This document shows, piece after piece, positions 1-9,937 of a DNA stretch of 64,000 nt; the stretch's first letter is position 1, and each line of letters starts with the position of its first letter. Source of the stretch: Nilaparvata lugens. Its lineage: Eukaryota > Arthropoda > Insecta > Hemiptera > Delphacidae. The translations under genes and the position numbers were made by a program. The notes under the pieces were generated by a model. The model was not told the DNA's origin, searched no databases, and worked only from the letters and a program-made list of their open reading frames with translations. The DNA lies in assembly GCF_014356525.2 (NCBI RefSeq), contig NC_052518.1:27291319-27355318 (forward strand), in the 5' to 3' direction.

Positions 1-1290
1 CCTTTAAAGGTTGTATTCTTCATCCTAAAAATTGGTAGGTATTTCATCATTCATCCACTGCAATAACACAATACTTCATCACGAAAAATTGATAGGTTTC
101 GGGTTATTGGCGAAAAACCTTAGCTTATTGGGGTGTTCCCAAGAAAAATTCTAGAAAATTCATTTCACTAAAATGGTTTGAATCATATCTCATAGGTAGA
201 AACCAGTGTGTTGAGCTTACCAAGGTGGATGGGAATGAAATAGTAAAAATTAAATCTCGAAAACTGGAGGTCCAGACTGGAGTACCTCAAGGCTCAATTC
301 TGGGTCCCTTACTGTTTTTGTTGTATGTGAACCAATTACCAAAAGAGTTAAAAGATCACAGAGCTCTGTTGTTTGCTGATGACACATCGCTTATCTTTAA
401 CAATTATTTATTAGATAGTCTAGAAATAAATGCTTTTACTGGAGTACAGTCAATTGTCCAATTCTTGAAGCAAAGGCAATTAACAATAAATAGTAAGAAA
501 TGTCAATTCCTACAATTCAAAAGTAAATATAATTCAGTAGAGGATAGAGAAATAAATGTGTTTGTAGAGGAAAATGAATTAGACCAAGAAGAGAAAGTAG
601 CATTCTTGGGAATTTTATTGGACAGGAAATTAACATGGCATCCTTACATTGAGAGGATATGTAATAAGATATCATCTGGGGTATTTGTCCTGCGGCAGCT
701 TGCTAGGCTGAATGATGAAAAACTACTGTTAACTGCTTACCATGGACTTATACTATCTCATATTAGGTATGCTATTTTAGTATGGGGTAATTCATCTCAA
801 CAAAATATGGACAGAGTGTTTAAGATTCAAAAGAAGGCACTCAGATGTATAGAGAAAGTGAATAGGTTAGACTCTTGTAGGCCTTTATTTAAAAAGCTTG
901 GTCTATTAACTGTGCCATCTTTGTATGTATATACAAAGTTGTAATGCATGTGAAAACGAGTGGTGTGATCCAGAATTCAGATGTTCATGAGTATAATACG
1001 CGAAACAGAGCAGATTATCATATAATGGGTCACAATAGTAGGTTATTTGAACAAAAACCAGATTATATTGGTAGGAAATTTTATAACAAGCACCTCAAAT
1101 CTTGAAAAGTAATGATGATTTGAAGATTTTCAAAAAAACAAATGAAAAAATATTTAGTTGATAAAGCTTTTTATAGTGTACAAGAATTCCTTTCAAACCT
1201 AAACTAGGTTGAACTACTTAGTGTTAGAATTATTATGTTATGTAATAACATGACTTGTCTTATACTCCATGACTGGAGTCTTTAGGACGT

Positions 1291-1324
<34 letters not shown>
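1..1324 (+). mobile_element. 5'-truncated non-LTR retrotransposon with poly(A) tail
   Basis: The RT fragment is followed by about 190 bases of 3' UTR and a run of 28 A at 1297-1324, the expected 3' end of a reverse-transcribed insertion. The left boundary is not resolved: recognisable coding begins near 120, and the first 100 bases are either decayed element or flank. Confidence 0.8.
120..1105 (+). pseudogene. Non-LTR retrotransposon reverse transcriptase, C-terminal fragment, frameshifted
   Basis: The frame is open from about 120 to 944 without needing an ATG. Near its start it shows the WFESYL-RNQ segment, then GVPQGSILGPLLFLLYVN and LLFADDTSL, the conserved RT palm motifs, the latter carrying the catalytic FADD variant. 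It continues through the thumb (AFLGILLD, WHPYIERI) to the C-terminal region (ILVWGN, QKKALRCIE). After the stop at 944 the reading continues in another frame from 944 to 1105, where HEYNTRNRADY, typical of the C-terminal end of Jockey-like insect RTs, appears. A frameshift near 935-945 therefore disables it. The endonuclease part is not in the window. It is a dead copy; the family assignment (Jockey-like) is from general motif memory. Confidence 0.9.
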
Positions 1325-1326
<2 letters not shown>

Positions 1327-1444
1327 ATGGGTTACAAGCGGGAGATTTCAAATTTGAGTGGGTTATGGATAAGGAAAGGTGTAGATTATGAATTGATAGA
1401 AAAGAGGAGATTTAAAATTGGAAATCCGAAATGAAGTAGAATAA

Positions 1445-1575
1445 AATTTTTGTTTGATTGACAAAGGGAGCCCAGCTCCCGAAAATTTTCGTTTAAATGT
1501 AAGTTTTTAAGTGTTTTTAATCTATCCGTGTTGTGTGTATCCTGTTTCAATTTATATTATAAAACTTCAAAGTGT

Positions 1576-1663
<88 letters not shown>

Positions 1664-1800
1664 TGCACTTAACAGAAAACACTTTAAAGTTTTGTAATAA
1701 AAATATTAACAGGATACACACGACACGGATAGATTAAAAACACCTAAAAACTAACATTTAAACGAGAATTTTCGGGGCTGGGCCCCCTTTGTCAATCAAC
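1445..1800. repeat. Inverted repeat with a CT/TA microsatellite at its centre
   Basis: Arms of about 125 bases (1445-1575 and 1675-1800) are reverse complements with some mismatches: the left arm has ttgacaaagggagcccagct and the right has the opposite order ending tttgtcaatcaa. The centre is (CT)n followed by (TA)n from 1577 to 1663. Together they can form a long hairpin. Confidence 0.8.
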
Positions 1801-1875
1801 CAGGAAGTGCTAACCACTATATATATATAAGTGGTTTTCAGAAAACTGTACCCACTCACTGCACTCACTGTTCGG

Positions 1876-2015
1876 TTGAGGAAGGAAACTTAGTTTCCGA
1901 AAATTTCCGTTTCTAATGTAAGTTTCTAAGTGTTTTCAACCTATTTATGTCTTGTGTCTCCTGTTTCAATTCATATTACGAACTTTAAAGTGTCTTCTGT
2001 TATGTGCTATATATA

Positions 2016-2055
<40 letters not shown>
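1876..2055. repeat. Third, direct copy of the hairpin arm, ending in (TA)n
   Basis: This stretch resembles the left arm at 1468-1575 in the same orientation (gtaagtttctaagtgttttc, cctgtttcaattcatatta) and again runs into a (TA)n tract at 2008-2054. So the microsatellite appears to travel with the arm sequence. Confidence 0.7.
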
Positions 2056-2935
2056 GCTTAGAATGTTCTAGACAAGGTTGACGATGCCAAAGGAGATTGA
2101 ACATTGCTAAATATTGATAGTTTTATCATCGTTTTAGATGGGGTCTTAGTGTTATTGAATGTTCCATACAGACAACTGGTGCACTTTTTGTGGTGACTGC
2201 TCAAACCTTCTATACTAACACAAAAGCATAGAATTTCATTTAAATTTCAGTCATCATTGTGGGATACAACTCCGTGGAACTACTATTATTACTCATGATA
2301 ATGCAATATGCATCTTAAATCTGTTAAAATCCTCTGTTAAAATCTTAATATCGGGGCAACGAGCTTCGTTCATTATTTATTTTTTGATAAACAAAACACA
2401 ATTCTTTAAAATGATTAGGGAAGGACTAATATGCACAGCCCAAAACTGTTTCTTCCCCGAATTTTGATTTATACACTATAAATAGTCCAAAAAGTAGTTT
2501 ATGTTCCATACACATGAATCCAATTTCCAGTCCAAACATTTGAAAACAGAAAAGTTCCAATATAAATTGTTTACAAACCAAATTGAATAACAAAATAATA
2601 CTCATTAATCACTTTAAACTGTAAAATAATTATTAACTTTGAAAATTCTGATATACTTCAATTTAGAATGATATACCATGTTATGTCAACAAATCAGATA
2701 TTTTGATCAAGTTGATTAAAATTTCTAGATAATATTTCTCATGAGATAAGCTGATTGAGCCCCCCCCCCCACAGCAGCTGAGAGCATCTGCTAAAAAAGT
2801 TTTATGGTTGAAGGATTGAAAGAAAAGTTAACTTTTTTGATGAATTTGGAAACATCACAAAAATATGTTTTTATTTTAAATATAATTATTATTTTGGATC
2901 AATTATGGATAATTTTACCTTTCAAAGGTTTCTTT
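2056..2935. other. No gene or recognised repeat
   Basis: AT-rich sequence with a C10 run at 2761-2770. I see no coding signal, RNA gene or clear element boundary. Confidence 0.5.
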
Positions 2936-2939
2936 ATCT

Positions 2940-3175
2940 TATAGGCCAGCTTTTACAGCTGGCTATACGTCAGTTTATGAATTACGCGAGTTTTCCCAGG
3001 GATGAGACCTAGTGCAATCGAATTTTCATATCATAAACCTACTATGTTCCAAATTCGGTGAAAATCGTTAGAGCCGTTTTCGAGATCCGTTGGACATAAA
3101 TAACCATATAAATAACCAATATATGAATAACCAAATATAAATATACAGAATTTGCTCGCTTAATATAATAGGATA
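2940..3175 (+). repeat. Probable interspersed repeat tail
   Basis: The stretch contains phrases such as gaaaatcgttagagccgttt and aatttgctcgcttaatataa followed by degenerate TAACCAATA/TATAAAT repeats. I recognise this pattern as a common repeated element end in insect genomes, from memory only. No coding capacity and no sharp boundary are visible. Confidence 0.4.
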
Positions 3176-3179
3176 TCGA

Positions 3180-4079
3180 GGAATAATATCAACTATAAGA
3201 TTAAGGAATATATTAGAAGTAGTGTCAAGGAAACAGTGTATTGTGATTAATTTTTGAAAAACACGCCAGAACCCACCAAAATTTATTTCGCGACTCACTA
3301 GTTCAACCTTGTACATGTAATTAGAACCTATAGATTGCAAAATGTGATTTGAACATCCGAACATACTTATTACAATTGACTTCTTATCGAACTATCTACT
3401 TTAACACTCTTTGAGAGTACGGTAACCGTAACAAGTCGCATATACCAAAAATATTCAGCAATATATCCTAAGTGGTTACACTCCAACGAGCTCAGAGAAA
3501 CGTAAGTTTTTATCGCAAGAACTCATGAGAATGATCTCAGTCGATTTTCATTCTTGATCTCAATTACCTGAGAATGTGTTACCAGGTAGGCTCACTTACA
3601 TAAAAGCGAGTAATACAAAATAGCCTAGCAAAAGCATTTTACCAGCGATAAATTTCTTATTGAATAACTTATGGCATAAGCTTTTGAATCATTCTATTTG
3701 TAATAGAAGATCAACGGATCTATTGTACAGAGTATTTGTAATATCGGATCAAAGGAGCAACAGCTGAACAAGTTAACAATAAGTTTGTTCATCAAGTATT
3801 TGTGAATTAGTGAACCTGAATTATAAGCAGAATAAATTTCCTTTATGATTATCAAAACCATTGTGCTTGAAATTTACCAACTATAAACTTCAGACATCTA
3901 TTATTATTTTATTTTACATTGAAAAACTGATCATCTACCAGTCTAAACGACAGTACCAAACTTCCAGAATGTATAACTTTGAATTGCATTTGGAACCTTC
4001 TGCCTTCGGACTCAAACTTTTTTGAAGGTTTTATCTTAATATTCACCTATAATAAACTATAATTCACATGAGGAAAACC
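3180..4079. other. No gene or recognised repeat
   Basis: Unique-looking AT-rich sequence. A minus-strand open frame at 3068-3364 overlaps its left end but has low-complexity composition and no domain. Confidence 0.5.
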
Positions 4080-4152
4080 TGAAAACTCTTAAACTAGACC
4101 TGAGCCAGTCAGGACAACCAGCATTATTATTATTATTATTATTATTATTATC
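4080..4152 (+). mobile_element. 3' tail of a non-LTR element with (ATT)n end
   Basis: This short piece (cctgaaaactctt, acctgagccagtcagga) ends in (ATT)n. It matches the end of the better preserved copy at 15450-15625, which carries the same sentence followed by (ATT)n, so it is a severely truncated sibling. Confidence 0.65.
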
Positions 4153-6869
4153 ATCAGGAAGGAAATATGTGGCTCTATGTTGACATTTATAATCTATTTT
4201 TGTTTAAATAATTTTTATTTGAATTCAGTGAACACTGCTACAGTAGTAGAAATTGTGATTATTCATAATAAAAATTATTGTGGAAAATTGTGAAAATTCT
4301 TATCAAGAGATAAACTGATGACTGATGAGTGAAGAAATGCGATCGTAATCAAGGTTGGATAAACAAATTCCAAGGTCGTTTTATATGATTTGCATGTAAT
4401 GTCAATATATTGGATTCATTCAATGCTTTATTCAGCCTTCATAGACAGTATTAAATTAACGGACACTGTCAAGGTGATATCCTAAAGCAGAAAGTAGGCC
4501 TTAAGGCTGAGAGGTCAATTATTCATATTCTGTTTTAATTATAATTCTGTTACAGTATAAAGCATCAATAGAATTAAGAATCGGAAATGCACGAGGACTC
4601 AACATAGGAATTAGGCTGAAATGGCCTAATTACAACAAAATCTGTCAACATACAACGTCATTAGCCAAATCAGGACGACTTGATAATTGAATTAGGCTCA
4701 CAAAGTAGTGGTACTTGTGCCTATTCAGAATTCACACTTACAAAAACGTGAGTTGACATTCGTCACTTATAGATGGTGAAGAAACGGCACGGTCAAAGTT
4801 TACCAGTGATGAATGAGTTAGTCGTACGCTTCAAATACTTTCCAGCTATTTTATTAGGTACATGAAACTAGTTATAGTACTTTTATAAACTGTTGAAGTT
4901 GTAATAAAGAGTAAGTGACTTCAAACGTAGCCACTGTCAAACAAATAAAAGCCAACACTCTCTTGGCGGATAAACCGTAAAAGATGTGACTAAATTAATA
5001 TGGTAATTCATCCAAAGTACCTACCAAGTTTTAAAGGGACCCCGAATTTTAGGTGGCAGGTAAGTTTAGTTGAGATTCTTCTTTCATTTGTATATTTTCC
5101 GATATTATAGTGCCACATAGTGCTGCTATACCATTAATTCTTCAAATAAAAATTGGAAATCTACCTGGATAACCACTGTACAAATAAGTAGCAAATCAAA
5201 TTTTCTAAACGAATGTTTGCGAAAGGTACATCGTACCGTCCGGAGGAGTAATTTAGAGCAGGCTCCCGCTTTTCGAATCCACTATAATTCACAAGAACCC
5301 GGAAATTACTTCATCATTCATAGTCTTTAGACTTCACTTAAGTCTTCAGAACTACGTCCGTCCTTGAGTTTATGTGATAAGCCATAGATTAAGCCACATC
5401 CTTTAAAGTTCTTGAGAATCTTTTCCTCACGAAGGTTCCTAGTTTTCGAATTTCATTGCCAACCATATAAACTAGGCCTTATCCTAATGTGAATGGGCTA
5501 GGAACAAGGTAAGGAGAAAGTGATGGCTGAGAGAGAGGGAGACGGGGCGAGGTGGAACTTACATAACCCAGCTGGTTGGTCGCTTTCTCTGGCTACTTAT
5601 TATGAAACTGTCATCCGACTGTTCTTGCTCTAACTCTAAACTCTCAACTCACTTGTGCCGATATGGTAGGTCTGATACAAATCTACTGTACAGATTGTTC
5701 CAAAATTTTCCAATTTCAAAAGATTTTTTCATTATGAGAAAATGCTTGACTTCAATAATTCACATAAGTACTAAATACTCACAAAATATCAAAGTTTATG
5801 AAACGCATAATAAAATGTTGAGGAACTCAGCAATAAATTCCACACAATATGTATGGAATTTGGAATATGATACAACATGATGTTTCTGTCTTTGTATGAT
5901 ATTTCTGTCTTTGAAACAAATCTGAAGATGCTGATATCTGTTTTTCAACATCCAGCGGTGAGGCAAGAATCTGAATAACAACGAAATGGTGTTTACGTTC
6001 CTTCCTTGCCATGTGAAAAATCCGGAAAAACTTGTAAAAAATGGACGCCGTTATTATTCTAGGATTAATATTATTGTAAAGTTTCTAGGTGTAGTCTGTG
6101 CACCAAATGGAAGATAATATATTCTATTGAACATTTGTGATGCATTTCTAAAACCTATACATGAAGAATTGAGAGTAACTTAGTTTGTAATTTTTTATCT
6201 CTTTTCTCATAAGTGATAAATTAATTTGAAATTGAGTCTTTTTCGAAACATTCTGTACTACTCTGAACTATGTTCCATAGGATTTCCATCAATAGACATT
6301 CTTTCCTATTGGAAAGAATGAGCTTGCTGAACAAATTGTTGGAAACCAAGGAACAATAAATTGATAATAAGACGTGGTAATTCACTGTAGAGCTGTCTAC
6401 ATGAGCCCCAGAGGTAATGGAAGATATGATAATGAGCATGAACATACAGTTATAGAATGCTACCCGGGAAGTCATTCTGAAGCTCGTATCATAATTTTCA
6501 TGGCATTATTACATAGCAAAAATATGTATCATGTGGAAAATACGCATGTGTATTGTAAAGCCTATTTGCATAAACACTTAGGTACTAGGATTGGGTTTTT
6601 ATCATATTCACAACTCAACTGTGTCACATTTTAGAATAATGAGAGCATGATTCCTTCATGTATGGAACTTGATTGATTTCTTTAAATGGGATCATTGAGA
6701 TAGTTTCCATATACATTATTTCAATAATAGATGAAATGCGAAATACCTGGAAATTCAACTGGAAAGGAGGTAACATATTAGCATTATATGATTCATCACA
6801 ACTCACACTGTTTGTTTATCCACATCACTGTTATTCCATGTTTAGTCCAGGCAATGAATGCTCAAAAAA
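4153..6869. other. No recognisable gene
   Basis: About 2.7 kb of AT-rich sequence. Open frames at 5602-5880, 5796-6012, 6221-6475, 6374-6634 and 6624-6939 overlap each other on both strands and show no domain or codon signal, so I treat them as chance. A GA-rich patch lies at 5525-5555. Confidence 0.5.
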
Positions 6870-7360
6870 GGGTATAGAGCGAAAAGTTTGGAAGACAATT
6901 TTTGACCCCGCAGTTCTGTTTAGGGTAGTGAGGAGGTAAACATATCAAAAGTCCCCACCCCTACCCCCTGAGCTAAGGGGGTGGGGGTTGTTCAAAGGTA
7001 CCATTTTTTTGTTTCTCGCATATAACTGGAAAATTATGTATTTTACAGACATGACTATTCTATAAGAAATCAAAGCTTACATAATTTCCTACAATATTGA
7101 TCTGACAACTTTTTCTATATCTCTTTTACTTTTCGAGATATCCGCTCTGAAAGATGTGACATTTTTGAAAAAACACATTTTCCTTCAATTTTTTGCTATT
7201 TTTGCTCTTATAACTTTTTGAATATCGATGGGGAAAATCCATGCTCATCATGAACTCATAGAGCATCAAATTCTCTTCAATTTGATGTATAATTTTGTGT
7301 TGAGTGTGATATCTTCAGTTATGCTAAAATAGACAAATTGACAAAGGAATTTGGAGAGAA
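6870..7360 (+). repeat. Repeat unit A, first copy (matched in inverse at 13078-13310)
   Basis: The unit starts near gaaaagtttggaagacaatt and runs through a C/G-rich patch (cccctaccccctgag, gggggtgggggtt). Its first 240 bases are repeated as reverse complement at 13078-13310 with few differences, and the whole unit is followed by a diverged direct copy at 7345-7780. Non-coding. Confidence 0.8.
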
Positions 7361-7780
7361 TGTTTTGAACACAATTTTTGACTTCGCAGCTTTGTTTGGA
7401 CCGGTTGGGAGGTGAACATATCAAAAGTCCACATCCCTACCCCTTGTGCTGAGGGTGGATGAGGGATGAGGGTGGTTTAAAAATTGAATTTTTCAATGTT
7501 TTGCTTACACGCTCATATCTTGAGGAAAATGCGTTCAACCGACATGACTAACTATTCAGAAATGAAGTTTGATAAATTCTCTACAATATTTGTTCTGTGG
7601 TGAATTCTGATATCTCCAACAGTTTTCGAGATATACGCTCTTAAAAGTGTAGAATTGTTGAAATAACAGCTTTTAATCCTATTTTTTTATGTTTCAGGGC
7701 CTACAACTCTCCAACAATGCATCGTAAAAATGAATGCTCACCGTAGAGTTTTTTTCTCTTCAATTTGATGTATTATTTCA
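7345..7780 (+). repeat. Repeat unit A, second, diverged tandem copy
   Basis: The order of landmarks follows the first copy with a period of about 475 bases: aacacaatttttgac-tcgcag, then gggaggtgaacatatcaaaagtcc, a G/C-rich patch, gacatgacta, cgagatata and ctcttcaatttgatgtatta. Divergence is much larger than between the first copy and the inverted copy. The unit is cut where the Jockey-like element begins. Confidence 0.7.
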
Positions 7781-8061
7781 CTACTTTTTACTCACTACTT
7801 TCTACTCAGTATCAGCTCAGAAGCTGCTGTGAACGGTTGATTTAACGTTGTGCTTTCTTATCTAACTACTTTCTTGTTCTGCCAAGCTTGTTTGATTCTA
7901 TGTCTTGCTAAGTATTCTGTTAACCCATCCAGCCGTATTTTGTGAATGAACGGTTATAATTTATTCTATAATTTTACTCAAGTATAGCTTCACCCATCAC
8001 TTTTTTTTAAAAATAATATTAAGAGTTAGTTTTTGTGTTGAGTCAGGCGTACGTTTCTGCA

Positions 8062-9057
8062 ATGAGTCAGTGTAATATTTGCAATCAGTCGGTGAACAGA
8101 AATGCTAAAGATAAAATAGACTGTTCGCGCTGTAAAAACTTTTTTCACGGCAAATGTGTGAATTTGGGTGATACTGAGTTGGAACAATTGTCTAGTAGTA
8201 ATTGGACCTGTGCTCACTGTGAGGCAAATTACCGTATTCAGCGGGCGTGTTCTGATTCGACGCCAGTGAGAGGGACAGTTCCAGTGGCCAATAGTGCAGT
8301 CGGCTCATTTGTTACCGTGGAAAACTTGAACTCTTCTATAGCGGATCTTAAAACATTCATTGAGCAGTCTAATATGAAAATGCAACAGGATTTATCAGTT
8401 TCTATTCTTGCTTGCACTACGAAGATTGATGAGTGTTATGAGGCGCTAACTAGACAGGCCGAGCTTATCAAAGAACAACAAACGGCTATTGATAGGCTTT
8501 CTGAAGAAAACAAATGCCTACGTAAAAAACTGGATAATGTCGAGCTGGAAATGGATGAACTACAGCAGTATTCCAGGAGGAATAATGTGGAAATCTATGG
8601 AGTCCCAACTACTCAGGGGGAGAATGTATCGAAAATTGTGCTTGATGTATGCAAATCGGTGGGCATGGACATATCTAAGCATTCGATTGATGCATGCCAT
8701 AGGCTGAAGAAGAGAAACAATCGACCTACTTCCGGAATTATTGTCAAGTTTGTTCGTCGCACTGATGCAGAGGATCTACTGTTAAGAAGAAAGAAGAAGC
8801 GTGATTTAAACACTAATCATATCGGTTTTACTGGTGAGGCGGCTCCTATTTTCATAAACAAATCACTGACGGCGAAGAGGAGTAAGTTGTTCGCGAAAGT
8901 TAAACAATTCCAACATGATGCAGGTTACAAATATGTTTGGACGGATTTTGCGGGGAGAGTGAGGATTAGATTCAGGGAGGGGGACAGAGCTATTGTTATC
9001 AACTCAGAGGACGATCTGCAGAACTTATCAGTGAGTGGACTAGGGCGAAATGAATAA
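8062..9057 (+). CDS. Retrotransposon ORF1: PHD-type zinc finger, coiled coil and RNA-binding-like domain
   Basis: The protein has 331 residues counted from the ATG at 8062; the frame is open a little further up, but only through non-ATG codons. Residues about 5-55 carry a PHD/RING-like cysteine pattern: C-N-I-C, then C-S-R-C, H-G-K-C and C-A-H-C. A coiled coil follows (about residues 85-180, rich in E, K, L and Q, with LKEQQTAIDRLSEENKCLRK). The C-terminal part (YSRRNNVEIYGVP through DACHRLKKR to the end) resembles the RRM-plus-C-terminal-domain region of LINE ORF1 proteins, which bind element RNA and act as nucleic-acid chaperones. Intact reading frame, so this part of the element is younger or better kept than ORF2 suggests. 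Confidence 0.85.
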   Translation: MSQCNICNQSVNRNAKDKIDCSRCKNFFHGKCVNLGDTELEQLSSSNWTCAHCEANYRIQRACSDSTPVRGTVPVANSAVGSFVTVENLNSSIADLKTFIEQSNMKMQQDLSVSILACTTKIDECYEALTRQAELIKEQQTAIDRLSEENKCLRKKLDNVELEMDELQQYSRRNNVEIYGVPTTQGENVSKIVLDVCKSVGMDISKHSIDACHRLKKRNNRPTSGIIVKFVRRTDAEDLLLRRKKKRDLNTNHIGFTGEAAPIFINKSLTAKRSKLFAKVKQFQHDAGYKYVWTDFAGRVRIRFREGDRAIVINSEDDLQNLSVSGLGRNE

Positions 9058-9937
9058 AGTGAAACCTTATCATGATAATTGACTTATGAGTACCTACTAT
9101 TCTAATACTTATTGGACTTTGCTTACCTACCTTGTATAGTTTTTGATTTGTTTTTTCCTCTTTTCATTCACTCATTTTTCTTTTCTCATTCCTTCTCATT
9201 AACATCATTCTTTGTTATGTTGTGATAGTATATAGTCATAGTTGTATTGTTGATGTCATCTCGGGTCAGCTGTTCTGTGAAAACTGGCTTTCATTGCCAA
9301 TCACTGTAGATTAGTTGAAGTGCACGTCGATCTAGAGATTGTGCTTATCTGTTCTTGTGATAAGGCAGTGGGGCAAGTTCACAGATCTCGGCTTGGTATC
9401 GCAATGCTATCCATAGCTGGTTTTACTGCCTTTGTTGCTTGGATCGATGGTGGTACTTTGATAAACCATTCTCGATAGGTACTGTCCGTTTCGAGTTGGT
9501 TGATAGTGTATTTTTCTGTTAGTTGAAACGTTTTTGTTTACGTTGTAGCTCTACAGTTACGTTGATGATAATGATTATGATGTTTATGATGATTGTTAAT
9601 GCAAGTTGATTGTTGAGTGATGTGTGAGGTGTGAATGGGATTTACACTCTCTGAATGTGGGTATTATATTTATATGGTTCAAATTAACCTTATCAATTGA
9701 CTTATTGTTTCCTGATCGCGGCTGGTTTGGGTTAACTATTATGAGTTTATTTCTTATATATATATTTTTATTTTACACTGTTTCTTAATTATACGATAGT
9801 CATTGTTTTTCATTTTTCAAGTATTTTTGTAGTGAATAGTCTTACTTTTCATTCTTTTTTTTTCTTTTTGTTGTTTGTATTTTCGTCTTTGTTTGAAAGT
9901 GGTGGCCTACTTCTCTTAGCAACAATTAGCTTCAGTC
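9058..9937 (+). other. Spacer between ORF1 and ORF2 of the Jockey-like element
   Basis: This 880-base stretch is T-rich and non-coding. It is unusually long for an inter-ORF spacer in Jockey-type elements, where the two frames are normally adjacent or overlapping. No second element boundary was seen inside it. Confidence 0.55.

Noticed and set aside
1528..1737. Open frame with YIYIYI repeats
   Set aside because: Translation of the (TA)n tract.
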